From Gracilaria caudata (taxonomy: Eukaryota; Rhodophyta; Florideophyceae; Gracilariales; Gracilariaceae): 23,845 nt of DNA. The first letter of the stretch is position 1, and each line of letters begins with the position of its first letter. The notes beneath the pieces were generated by a model. That model searched no databases. It had not been told where the DNA came from and was given only the letters and a program-made list of their open reading frames with translations. The stretch spans positions 1 to 23,845 of the forward strand of contig JASCIV010000336.1 in NCBI GenBank assembly GCA_030374735.1, written 5' to 3'. The position numbers and the translations under genes are program-made. This document shows, piece after piece, positions 9,332-18,379 of the stretch.

Positions 9332-10918
9332 CTACTTTGGTGTCAAAAAGTCCTCGCCAGATGACAGCCACAACATATCATCCTGGCAGAGCTCGTCAAC
9401 ACTAGTGATTTCTCCGCCGCTCCTGGTAAATATTCTTGTGAACTCAAGTTCGGTCTTGAGCTTGGCAGCGGCGCTTTCAAAGAACTTGTCAAGAGTGTCC
9501 GGAACAAGCAGCGCCATACCGCCCTTTGCACGTCCATTCACATGCACGGTCACTCGCACTCGCGGTGCGGGCGGCGGCGCCACAATCGCGGCTCGCGACG
9601 GATCCGGCATGCCCGGGGCAAGGAACTGTGGCAACAGCGCGGCATAATTAAAGGTTGCGGGCGCAATGGGAGTGGCGCCAAGAGTAACGGCTGTCGACGC
9701 GAAGGGCTGAGAAACAGAGGTAAGCGCGTGATGGGGCAGAACGGAGGCGGGCGCAATCACAGTTGCCTTGCGCACAGTTGGAGAAGATTGCTTGCTTGAT
9801 TTTTCATCGTCCGCAATGTCATGAATGTCGTGGATGCTCTTCTTCTTGCGCTCTGTATCGGACTTTGCTAATCTCAAGAAGTACTTTTGCGCGTGAGACT
9901 GGCATTGATTTGCGGTACGTGAGCCCACTTCGGCGGCGATTTCCTTCCATTTGCCCTTTCCGTGACGGCGCATGGCGCGCAGAAACGAACGGTGTTCTTG
10001 CGGTGTCCATGAGCGCTTGAAGCGCGCGCGTTGTGGCGGCGCGGTCATGTTGAGCACGTGTGCGCGCGTGGGCTTTGGTTGCGGTTGCGGGTTGTTGGAG
10101 CGCGGACGTTTTTGAGCGGCGTGAAAGGGACAGGTGCCGATTCGACCGCACAGACGACCGCGTTGGTTGGCCACGCCGCACACGCGGTAGCCGCGGTTGT
10201 TGAACGGCTGGCCATCGACGAAGATGACGTCGTGTGACTTGAGACGCGGCGGTAGTAGCGAGGGGTGGATGGGCAGTGGTTGCGACGGTTGTGAGGGCGC
10301 GGAGGCGGTTGTTGTGGGCGGTGCTGTCGACAGAGGGGCTGGCGTTGCGGAGGAGGGTGTGGCTGTCGGCGCGGCTGTTGCGGAAGTTGCGGTCGTCGGG
10401 GGTGCGGTTGACGTTGGGGGCGCTGTTGATGTTGAGGGCGCTGAGGCGGTCGGAGTTGGTTCTGCTTTCGGAAGCGCTGCTTTCGGAGGCGCTGCCGACG
10501 GCGAAGGCGCGGTCGAGGACGCAAGCGCCGTCGACGACGAAGGCGGCACGCTTGATGACGGCGCGGTAGAGTTGGCCGCTGCGAGCGTGCGCGGCTGCAC
10601 CACAGCCGCCACACCAGTGGCCGAAGCGACGCGCTGCGCACCGCTCGCGCCAACCGCACAAGGCGCAGACGCAGACGCAGGCGCAGCGGGCGGTGCAGCG
10701 CTCGCACCCACACCCACCCGCACCGCGGGCGCAACGCCGCCAGCCACATCCACCGCGGCAGCGGCGCTGGCGGCAGCGGCGGCAGCGGCAGCAGCCACGC
10801 AGCGCGAGGCGGCGCGCGCGTCCGCGACGCGCTTCGAAATGGGCGGCGCCGCCACGCGTATCGCCGCCACCTTCACGCTCGTCGCGGGCGCGGGCGCTAT
10901 GCGACGCGGCGACGACAT
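9332..10918 (-). CDS. SHAQKYF-class MYB protein with SCA7-type zinc signature and ubiquitin-fold-like C-terminus
   Basis: A 528-residue probable nuclear DNA-binding regulator. Residues 1-210 are low-complexity Ala/Pro/Ser/Thr. Residues 247-266 contain C-X9-C-X5-C-X2-H (C247, C257, C263, H266), exactly the spacing of the ataxin-7/SCA7 zinc-binding motif. Residues 300-347 form one MYB/SANT repeat with W304, W324 and the SHAQKYF signature (341-347) typical of plant and algal R1/CCA1-type single-repeat factors. A basic stretch follows (KKKS, 358-361). Residues about 453-524 (VRVTVHVNG, then LVPDTLDKFF, then a GGEI turn and DDMLWLSSGEDF) resemble a KHA- or doublecortin-like ubiquitin-fold domain. 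The ATG at 10918 is the natural start; the stop is TAG. It is divergent from uL2m and has a TATA-like box about 100 bp upstream. Targets are unknown. Confidence 0.82.
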   Translation of the reverse strand: MSSPRRIAPAPATSVKVAAIRVAAPPISKRVADARAASRCVAAAAAAAAASAAAAVDVAGGVAPAVRVGVGASAAPPAAPASASAPCAVGASGAQRVASATGVAAVVQPRTLAAANSTAPSSSVPPSSSTALASSTAPSPSAAPPKAALPKAEPTPTASAPSTSTAPPTSTAPPTTATSATAAPTATPSSATPAPLSTAPPTTTASAPSQPSQPLPIHPSLLPPRLKSHDVIFVDGQPFNNRGYRVCGVANQRGRLCGRIGTCPFHAAQKRPRSNNPQPQPKPTRAHVLNMTAPPQRARFKRSWTPQEHRSFLRAMRRHGKGKWKEIAAEVGSRTANQCQSHAQKYFLRLAKSDTERKKKSIHDIHDIADDEKSSKQSSPTVRKATVIAPASVLPHHALTSVSQPFASTAVTLGATPIAPATFNYAALLPQFLAPGMPDPSRAAIVAPPPAPRVRVTVHVNGRAKGGMALLVPDTLDKFFESAAAKLKTELEFTRIFTRSGGEITSVDELCQDDMLWLSSGEDFLTPK

Positions 10919-11194
10919 GAGCTTGTCGGCGGCGGAGGCACACCCGCGAATCGTTCGAGACGCGCGCGATTTGCGCGGGCCGGCTCGCAGGAACCGGAAC
11001 GGTTGGTGAGATGGGCGTTTTTATATGTTGATTGATTTGGCGCAGTCCATTTTGGCGCGCGCGTCGCTCAGTGGCTGGCGCTGTGCGCACGTCAGTCGTT
11101 TGTGGCCTGTGCCACGCGCCGTCGGGTGATCCGGCGCAGATCCGATGCATCCTCCTCGCCGCCTCCCTGGCGATCTCGGGTGCGCGCGAACCTC
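10919..11194. promoter_or_regulatory. Divergent intergenic promoter region, MYB / mitochondrial uL2
   Basis: Only 276 bp separate the two start codons, which point away from each other, so both promoters and 5' untranslated regions must lie here or inside the genes. Apart from a short AT-rich core near 11018-11036 the segment is GC-rich. Confidence 0.55.
11019..11025 (-). promoter_or_regulatory. TATA-like box for the MYB gene
   Basis: On the minus strand this reads TATAAAA, about 100 bp upstream of the MYB start codon and isolated in GC-rich sequence. The position is reasonable for a core promoter, but a short AT motif can occur by chance. Confidence 0.35.
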
Positions 11195-12226
11195 ATGAAC
11201 TTCTCGCTCGGCGTCTTCTCTCGATGGCTGCCCACACGCCATCGCGCGTTCCACGACGCGCTCCCGGTCTCAGCTCGCTCCGCGTTTGCGGCGCGATTGC
11301 GTGCGAATCATGACGGTGCGCGCTCGTTTTGCGACATCACCTGTCCGCGCGTGATCCAGCGCAAGCCCACCACGCCATCCAACCGCCACACCGCGCTCAT
11401 CGACAAGTCCAAGTTGTACAAGGGGCGTCCACATCCGCGTCTCTCTGTGGGCCTGTCCAAGCATGCCGGACGCTCGCGCACCACCGGCCGCATCACGGTG
11501 CGTCACCAGGGCGGCGGAAACAAGCGCATGTACCGCATCATCGACTTCAAACGCTCGGCGTGGGAAAGCATTCCCGGCGTGGTTCAACGCATTGAATACG
11601 ATCCGAACCGCAGCGCGTTGATTGCGCTGGTGCGACACCAGAAGAAATGTGCCGCCGTGAAGAAGAAGCAGAGACCGGATCGGTTTGCGTACATTATCTG
11701 TCCGGTGGGATTGCAGATCGGACAGACCGTGGTGGCCAGTCGTCAACAACGCGTGGATGTGAAGGTGGGCAATGCAATGACGCTGAGACACGTTCCCGTG
11801 GGCACGGTGGTGCACAACATCGAGCTTCGGCCGGGACATGGCGCGCAGATGTGTCGCTCCGCGGGCACCAGTGCGCGCGTTCTTGAGCGCGATGAGACGA
11901 AGGGGCTGGCGCTTCTGCGCCTTCAGAGCAAGGAGCAGCGACTGGTGAGACTGTCCTGTATGGCGTCCATCGGACAGGTCAGCAACCCTGAGCACAAGAA
12001 CCAGAGCTTCGGAAAGGCTGGACGCATGAGGTGGAAGGGTATTCGGCCCACCGTGCGCGGCGTAGCGATGAACCCGATTGATCACCCGCATGGCGGCGGG
12101 GAAGGTAAGACCAGCGGTGGTCGCCCGTCCGTGTCCAAGTGGGGCAAGCCCACAAAGGGCCACCGCACGCGCAACAAGCGAAAACTCACCGGCAAGTACA
12201 TTGTTAAACGACGATTCGAAAAGTAA
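11195..12226 (+). CDS. Mitochondrial large-subunit ribosomal protein uL2m
   Basis: A 343-residue bacterial-type L2, which in the large subunit helps shape the peptidyl-transferase centre and subunit bridge. Conserved blocks in order: GRITVRHQGGGNKRMYRIIDFKR, VQRIEYDPNRSALIALV, VPVGTVVHNIELRPGHG, MCRSAGTSARV, MRWKGIRPTVRGVAMNP, HPHGGGEG with the near-invariant His (H297) and the basic tail KGHRTRNKRK. The body is close to the 273-residue bacterial length; the extra ~60 N-terminal residues (MNFSLGVFSRWLPTRHRAF onward) are basic, hydroxylated and lack acids early on, as expected of a mitochondrial presequence. The ATG at 11195 is the first in-frame ATG, although the frame is open further up. Red algal plastids keep their own rpl2, which favours a mitochondrial assignment, but plastid targeting cannot be excluded by eye. 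Confidence 0.9.
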   Translation: MNFSLGVFSRWLPTRHRAFHDALPVSARSAFAARLRANHDGARSFCDITCPRVIQRKPTTPSNRHTALIDKSKLYKGRPHPRLSVGLSKHAGRSRTTGRITVRHQGGGNKRMYRIIDFKRSAWESIPGVVQRIEYDPNRSALIALVRHQKKCAAVKKKQRPDRFAYIICPVGLQIGQTVVASRQQRVDVKVGNAMTLRHVPVGTVVHNIELRPGHGAQMCRSAGTSARVLERDETKGLALLRLQSKEQRLVRLSCMASIGQVSNPEHKNQSFGKAGRMRWKGIRPTVRGVAMNPIDHPHGGGEGKTSGGRPSVSKWGKPTKGHRTRNKRKLTGKYIVKRRFEK

Positions 12227-12456
12227 AACAACCGCACGCGCTCTTGCGCTTCGCTTCGCGCGCATTCCGTGCCATGACACCTTCACGCTGCGGAGGCTCG
12301 GCGACGAAACAGTTTTTGACGTTGCAGCAGCCGGAGGCTGCAACTGTATGAAACGCAACGCTTGAAAAAACATTGCAATAAGCAAAGACCACGCGTCGCG
12401 ACTTGGTGCTGCTTTCGCTCCGCCACGAACAGTTCGCCAAACCTATCATTGTCAGA

Positions 12457-12693
12457 ATGGGTATCTTAAGCTCCATCTTCAGCAGTCCATTCGGCTTTTA
12501 CGTCGGTGGCTTCTACTTGTACCTCATGACTAACGCTATTGGCGCGCGCGCCGACTACCGCGTTTGGCGCGCTATGCAGCGCGTCAGGCATGCCGCTGAA
12601 ATCAGAAAAGCTGCGTCTGAACAGTTGGCTGCGCGCAAGTCCAACCCAAAGGAGCTCACACCAACAAAGAACGGCCAGGAGAAGAAGATGTAA
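12457..12693 (+). CDS. Small single-pass membrane protein, 78 residues
   Basis: An ATG with A at -3 and G at +4 opens a 78-residue frame 230 bp after uL2m. Residues about 7-28 (from FSSPFGFYVGG to LMTNAI) form one aromatic, Gly-containing membrane segment. Residues about 32-60 are an Arg/Ala/Gln-rich amphipathic helix with alternating charge, and the tail is Lys-rich and polar. The layout (short N-terminus, one membrane span, basic helix) resembles small mitochondrial or ER membrane subunits, but I do not recognise a family. Being next to a mitochondrial ribosomal gene is suggestive only. Confidence 0.55.
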   Translation: MGILSSIFSSPFGFYVGGFYLYLMTNAIGARADYRVWRAMQRVRHAAEIRKAASEQLAARKSNPKELTPTKNGQEKKM

Positions 12694-13399
12694 CGCGTAA
12701 TCACGGCTTGAGAGAGTGCAACTGCGCACTCGGATCCACTCAAATGATCAACACACGCATCATCTCCGATACAACAGTGAGCACAAAACAACATGTCAAG
12801 GCTAACCCGCCTTTGACCGTGCTCGTATATTATGCGCAGAACGATATTCAGTCCCGGCAGTAACCATGCTTTTGGGTGGAACAACTGCTAAGCCCTATTC
12901 TCCGTTAGCTCGGGTTCTTCTGGTAAAGGAGATGTAAACGAACTGCGAGCGGTAACATGGGCATGGCCGTTCGATATACCCTGTATTTCCTAACCCCGTG
13001 AAATCTTCGATGGACTCGATCTCGTAGATATTGGTAAATCATCACCTCTTGAAGCACGGATTGCAGATGAGTGGCATAGTTTTTCATTCGCGTCCTCGGC
13101 ATCATATGCCGTTATAGAATTAAGCTTAAACGGACACATAGGGAGTCCACTCGTCGACGGACTCTTTGTTAGCCTTTGAATTTCTGTTCAAGCGATCTCT
13201 CCGGAACCTCGTACTCCCCAAATCTTCCCGTCCATAAATGCTACCACCCTATTGTTAACCACTCGTCTCACGTAGCCGCCGCATGGTACACCATATACAT
13301 CTCAGGCAGATCCTTCCCAAATCTCATCAATATCTACTTCGACCGCAGACTCATCTTCGGAAACAGAATCTCATAGGATTCGACTAGGGCCGTCATAGA
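12694..13399. other. Intergenic, possibly with decayed carbamoyl-phosphate synthase sequence
   Basis: No intact gene. Minus-strand frames between about 12905 and 13400 directly follow the recognisable synthase pseudogene and may be more of its decayed coding sequence, but I could not align them convincingly. Confidence 0.4.
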
Positions 13400-14485
13400 G
13401 TCGTGACCGCACCCATTCCAAGTCAATCCGAACGTTGATCACAGATTCAAACCACAGCGGAAAGATCAAAGATGGTGGACTGGTAACAGCATCTATGACA
13501 TCAAGATATTCCCATAGGGCTTCCTGGTCCACCCGAGATCTTCAGAATACCTAATCACTTCCAACGCAAAACCTGACATATAGTTCTCTCCAGCCATTCT
13601 CACCGCCTTCTGCAATGTCTCTTCGGACTTCCTCCCGATCGCCATAACTTCACTCACAGACTTCATTGAGCCACCCAGACTCGGCTCATTCGCGTGAATT
13701 TCTTCAAATCCCATCTTTGAATCTTGACAACAAGATCATCAAGGGAAGGCTCAAAGCTTGCAGAAGTGTCCTTGGTAATCGAATCGTGAATCTCCGGTGA
13801 AGGAATCCCCAATGCAGGTTGCGCACCAACGAAGGCAAGTAGCCGGTAGGTTTTGAGGACAGCGCTGAAGACCGACCCCGACGCGCATTAATTTCAATGA
13901 TACAATACTGCGTGCTCTGAATGCACCAACAACGCCAAGATGCCTCACCGTGCGAATGGTTGCATTACGCAACATGTGATACTCGGCATCACTCAGTGTC
14001 TGAGAAGGGGCTACGACAGTTGAGTCACCGGCGTGAATAACTAGAGGATCAAACGACAGTTTTTCGCAAGCCCGAAAGTCAGCAGAAGGCCCAATTATCT
14101 CTTCGAGGCGGTATCTAGAATTTCTCAATCTTCTGTGTCTAAAATGGCCTCAACAGGTATTCCCAGCAAGTCTTTCTAAAGCGCCACTGTTGTACATCTT
14201 TGCCCCGCAATTGAGAGCAGTGTGACCGCAAAGAGTCATAAGAATTTCGTCCTGGAGCTCAATCTCCGTGACTTTGAGAACATTCCCAGGCGTCACCGGA
14301 AGATAATACACCTTCTGCGTAACCAGGCGAAGTCTGAACAGTGGCGATATTTGGGTTGTTTAGCACTGCACGCACCGAATGACTCTTCAGCGCTTTGGTG
14401 GCCTGCGAGCCATAATATGGTTAGTCGAACTCACCAGCCTGGCTGCTAGAAAACCCATCAGAGCCCAGCACAATTACATAAACTT
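13400..14485 (-). pseudogene. Carbamoyl-phosphate synthase large-chain pseudogene
   Basis: Read on the minus strand, conserved synthase blocks occur in the right order but in changing frames. They are VLGSDGFSSSQAGEFD then a stop, GSQATKALK and NNPNIATVQTSPGYAEGV, then after a frameshift YYLPVTPGNVLKV and MTLCGHTALNCGAKMYNSG, then after another shift GIPVEAILDTED followed by a stop. Further on come FDPLVIHAGDSTVVAPSQTLSD, a frameshift, QYCIIEINARRGRSSALSSK, then SFEPSLDDLVVKIQRWDLKKF, and finally MKSVSEVMAIGRKSEETLQKA. Between GIPVEAILDTED and FDPLVIHAGD roughly 100 residues of the ATP-grasp domain are missing. The NPNIATVQTS form is typical of eukaryotic CPS rather than E. coli CarB. The intact enzyme makes carbamoyl phosphate from glutamine-derived ammonia, bicarbonate and ATP for pyrimidine and arginine synthesis. 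This copy cannot be functional; introns would not explain so many shifts. Confidence 0.9.
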
Positions 14486-15394
14486 CGGCGACTGGTAGCA
14501 CACCTTTTCGTAAAAATATCATAACGGTTACGCTATCAGTTCCATTCACAATAGATCGGGCGGTAAGAATATCTACTCTTAGATTGGTTCTCTGATAAGT
14601 TGCTCCTCCGCCACAACGTCCTCCGTGTTCTCCATACTCTGCGTTTCTGTCGCACCTGCCAACGATCGTGAACCCCTGTGTCTTTGGACTTCGGACTCGT
14701 TCTCCCAGATGCGCTTCCCGCGAACATGACATCTCTGCGTGCCATCGATGCGCTAAGCACGCGATTTCAGCTCTCTTCCCGTTGCGAAAGTCCGCGCATC
14801 GTTCTGGGTACGTCGTCGATTTTTGATTCTAGATCTTGGTCTCCTTCAGGGTTCCAAACGCAGATCCGTTTCGCTTTCGAGAGGAAGTCAGGCACACCAT
14901 GTGAAGGCGGATCGCATGTGCCCGTCAGCTATCGGAAAACAAGCCTTGTCAGGTTTCTCATGTTTCCGTCCAGGTGCAGATGCTTCGATGTTGTGTTTTC
15001 TGGCGTTTTGCTTGGATATATGTACACTTCCACTGTCAGATCACTGCCATCATTGCCGTAATATTAGTCCAGTTCACTAATAATCCGCTTCGTACTAGAG
15101 AGGTTTGGTTCCCGTGTCATTGGATTCTTGAATAAGTCCATCGCCTTGGCCTTGCTATGCGCCCATCATCGCACCAACTCTAACACCATAGCCACTCCTC
15201 CGGTAGATCGAAGATGGGGAAAATCCCTCCAAATAATGACATGCTTGAGACATAGCTTTCCCGATTCCTAACGAATCGCGACATTTTCCTGAATGACGAT
15301 GTAGGTGACACCGCCGACGATGACATTCCAAACTGAGTATGTGAACATAGTCACGTGCATTTTAACTATCATCTTACCAGGACAGAAACCACAA
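14486..15394. other. Non-coding gap between synthase pseudogene and APH-like gene
   Basis: About 0.9 kb. Minus-strand sequence immediately upstream of the first recognisable synthase block could be decayed N-terminal or fused amidotransferase sequence, but no motif confirms this. No other feature seen. Confidence 0.35.
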
Positions 15395-16807
15395 CTATGT
15401 TCGCGAGAATGAACGCTGGGACTCTACGATGGACCCAAGCAAAAAACCAATGGCATCATGTAATCCGCTCTGATCCTGGCCATTCCCAAGCGAGAGGTGA
15501 TCAACCGAGAAGAGACGTTTGTAAGCGTCTGCAAACCAGTAAAGCACGGAAGAAAGTGTTGAGACGCGAAGGAGCTCATCAAAATTCCCATACTCAGCCC
15601 ATTTGGAGAAGTAGACGCGTTGAGCTATCTGCCGTTGTGCGCGAGAAAACTCCATGCTTGAGCAGAGTACTGAAAAGTCACAGAACGGCATTCCGATAAA
15701 CGCGCTCCCCCAATCATAAAAGCAACATGAAACCGTGCCAGTTCCGCAACCAATGTTTTCGAAGTGTAGATCCCCGTGCACCAAAGTAAGAGGAACGCCG
15801 AATGAAAACAGTTCCGCACACAGCTGTTCGACATCGGTAATGACTTCACAAAGTTCTCTTACTTTTGCCAAGCTACCGAAGTTGCTGCCCCCGCATTCAG
15901 TCCTGACCATTTCCACAGCACGAGAAACCCATGTCATGTCGATCTGCTCGGCACCTAACATTCGCAAGCGGTGGAGATGGTCGACAGATCTGCGTTGTAT
16001 ATCAGCTAAACTCGTCGTTATCAGTTCTGGATCTATGTTTTCAGTATCATAGGTTCCACCATCCACCTGTAAAAAGGTGTTTAACTGGTCACTGGCACCT
16101 TGAAGAGTAGGTACATAGAGAGAGATCGACGCGACGAACTCCGTCAGCCGCACCTCCGCCGAACCGCCTTCGACAGTTTTGGCATAGACGACTTCGGGTG
16201 TCTTGCTGCTCCTCAGTTGCACATCTTTTGACACCTGATACTGCAGAACGTTGGAACGGGAACTACAACGAACTTGGAGCACCGGCCCATTCAGCTCCAT
16301 GCCGTTTCGCTTCAACATGAGATTAGCCCAAGATGAAACCTCTGAAAACCAACCTGCAGTACGCCACGGACGATGAAGTTTCTCAGCTTCTCGTTCATGT
16401 AAGTCGCGACCAAGTACGTCATATACAAGAGTTGAAATAGGAATGTCATATGTAAGGCCTTTCTGTTCAATGCTCATTAAATCCTTGCGAGAAACCCATA
16501 GATAGACGCCCTCAGTTATACTTTCCCCAATTCTCGGATCCATAACGAGAACTAAACGTTCACTATTAGTTTCGCCATGCAGTTGTACAAACGCCGATTT
16601 TAATAAGTTCAATTCTAACCCAGTCGCCTCCAGCGCACTCTTCCTGATGGATTCCGGATGTATTTCGAGTAATGAGTTGCAACCGCGTCCTTCAGCCGAG
16701 ATGTTGACATGAGGTAATGTGTACTTCTCTTCTTTGGTTCGTAGAAGAACCATGCTTTCATTCCGATTAATGATAATCAAGTGCGCAGCCAGCTCTGCAC
16801 AGGTCAT
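15395..16807 (-). CDS. Nudix-like plus aminoglycoside-phosphotransferase-like (APH) kinase protein
   Basis: A 470-residue protein. Residues about 8-140 look like a degenerate Nudix fold (HLIIINRNESMVLL, then EKYTLPHV), but the catalytic glutamate box is not recognisable. Residues about 146-165 (RPWRTAGWFSEVSSW) join it to an APH/choline-kinase-type domain: K210 in VVYAK as possible ATP lysine, the Brenner loop VHGDLHFEN (H344, D346, N351), and FYDWGSAF with metal-binding D365, followed by a helical C-terminus. All kinase residues needed are present, so it may phosphorylate a small molecule; the substrate is unknown. I chose the ATG at 16807 because it aligns residue for residue with the start of the broken upstream copy. 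The frame is open through an ATG at 16945 up to a TAG at 17006, and that extra piece aligns with the C-terminal tail of the upstream copy. Confidence 0.78.
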   Translation of the reverse strand: MTCAELAAHLIIINRNESMVLLRTKEEKYTLPHVNISAEGRGCNSLLEIHPESIRKSALEATGLELNLLKSAFVQLHGETNSERLVLVMDPRIGESITEGVYLWVSRKDLMSIEQKGLTYDIPISTLVYDVLGRDLHEREAEKLHRPWRTAGWFSEVSSWANLMLKRNGMELNGPVLQVRCSSRSNVLQYQVSKDVQLRSSKTPEVVYAKTVEGGSAEVRLTEFVASISLYVPTLQGASDQLNTFLQVDGGTYDTENIDPELITTSLADIQRRSVDHLHRLRMLGAEQIDMTWVSRAVEMVRTECGGSNFGSLAKVRELCEVITDVEQLCAELFSFGVPLTLVHGDLHFENIGCGTGTVSCCFYDWGSAFIGMPFCDFSVLCSSMEFSRAQRQIAQRVYFSKWAEYGNFDELLRVSTLSSVLYWFADAYKRLFSVDHLSLGNGQDQSGLHDAIGFLLGSIVESQRSFSRT

Positions 16808-18237
16808 TTTTGGCTTAGCAGCAGTGGCATAACATTTCTTCAACGAAACCAAAATGTCCGGGAGAATTGCTTCGCACGCCCAAATAGCTTCTTCCTGTTC
16901 CGCAACGTTGCGTTTCTCAAACTGCTGCAGTTCAAGGTACAGCATGATGAATTCCACAAGCGGGCGGGCTACTGAGCATGCTTTCTCAAGTTTTTCCTTC
17001 GGTATCTACTTAGACCACTTTTCGAAGTATATGTTTCTTGGTGCTTCGTCGGTGATTGCACCAAATCCATGTTCAGTAATTGTAATATAGTCAAACAATG
17101 GATTGCCCACGAACGCCCGGGACCAGACCAGAATCGAAGGACCCTCAAGTGGTCCCGTACTTGTGTAGATACCATCCATCGTAAAACTTCCGTTTACGAG
17201 TGTACTAGGAATGCCATATGAAGCAAAAGTTGTACAACATTGATAAAACTCCTTTAAGAAGCCCTGTAACTGTAACAAACAAGCCGAAAGAGGACGTAGT
17301 AGAGGGTGTCCTAAAAGTGCAGACGCTGACGAGGCCAACTAGGAACTTGATAGACCTGGTAGCCCTACATGACGCAGTTCATCAACAATCTCAATGGAAG
17401 GGATCTGGAACTCGGCGAGGGTGCTGAGCTTGGACGACTCACTTCCTTCATACAAACACAGGGATCCACGATGTATCAGCAGGTTCAGACCATCGTCAAA
17501 GTGAACAATGCTCGGCAAAACCGGGAGCCAAACCTTTTGAATAGTTTCGCGACCAGCTTTGGCTCGCAAGAATTTGGCAAACATGCTTTCAAGAAAAAGC
17601 ATTCATCTTCATACTCTTGGAAAGTATCAAGCCTTTCTGAGGCGGATGGAGGAGAACAAACTTCAAGTCGAAGTATAGTATAGTCCCACATATTTGATGC
17701 CTGTCTCAAACTTCCGAGAGCGACCTTGAACCCCATGGATTTCAGAACCTCATGAACTGACCTTGACACATCTCGAAACCAGCCAGGCCCACGCCATGGG
17801 ACATCGACCTTGAGTGGACCCACACCAAACAATACCGAATGCAGGCTGGTTAACAAGTTTGCCACATTAAGTGTGGGGTGCACAGAAACCCAATCCATGT
17901 CAGAAAATCCATCGCATTCCACCCAGCGATATCCACTTGGGATATTCGACAAGTCGTCGTGGAGATTGAATACAATAGACACATCATTGTAATCAGGTGG
18001 AGTATCTGGGTTGAACTAAACAAGATCTCGAGCATAACCAGGGAGAGAGAGCTCGCGCTTGACCGCTTCACAAAGGTCGTCAGTGTGTCTACTCCATGAC
18101 TTTACCCATGGAACTTCACCAGTCTTGGGTGGACAGACTTCTGGTAGATTGTATCTTCCGCCACGTTTAGTGACAAGAACACGGCATCCATTTGGATTTG
18201 GGATGAGCAAACGAAACACATTAGGATGTTCTGACAT
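16808..18237 (-). pseudogene. Broken tandem copy of the Nudix-like/APH gene
   Basis: From the ATG at 18237, NVFRLLIPN and RYNLPEV match the Nudix-like start of the neighbour, PWRGPGWFRDVSRSV matches its linker, KVWLPVLPSI and a TLVNGSFTMDG segment match the APH lobe, and YFEKW matches near its end. The copy has in-frame TAG codons at 18016-18018, 17339-17341 and 17006-17008 and a frameshift between about 17545 and 17580. Catalytic residues are also lost: HGD reads NGS, and the metal aspartate before W-x-x-A-F reads Val. After the last stop the same frame continues as the expected C-terminal tail directly into the intact gene's start. Three clean in-frame stops plus lost active-site residues favour a dead copy over introns. 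Confidence 0.8.
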
Positions 18238-18379
18238 ATTCACTGCAAAGATCTGCACCGTGGTGAGGAGGTTGGTGAGTAAGGCACACACATGAAACAC
18301 AATACAGAGCAGGTGTGTGAGTTAGTACAGTACTGTACACTCAAAACGTTTACTCGTACGAGCGCCCGAGGGGAGACAA

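Noticed and set aside
10197..11009. 270-residue plus-strand open frame rich in Ala, Val and Gly
   Set aside because: It is the antisense shadow of the low-complexity Ala/Pro/Ser/Thr region of the MYB gene; GC-rich codons remove stops on both strands.
11270..12385. 371-residue minus-strand open frame
   Set aside because: Lies wholly antisense to mitochondrial uL2, whose conserved blocks are unmistakable; this is a GC-driven shadow.
17006..18237. Possibility that the TAG codons in the APH-like copy are recoded, not stops
   Set aside because: TAG ends the neighbouring MYB and intact APH-like genes, and the copy also carries a frameshift and lost catalytic residues, so decay is the simpler explanation.
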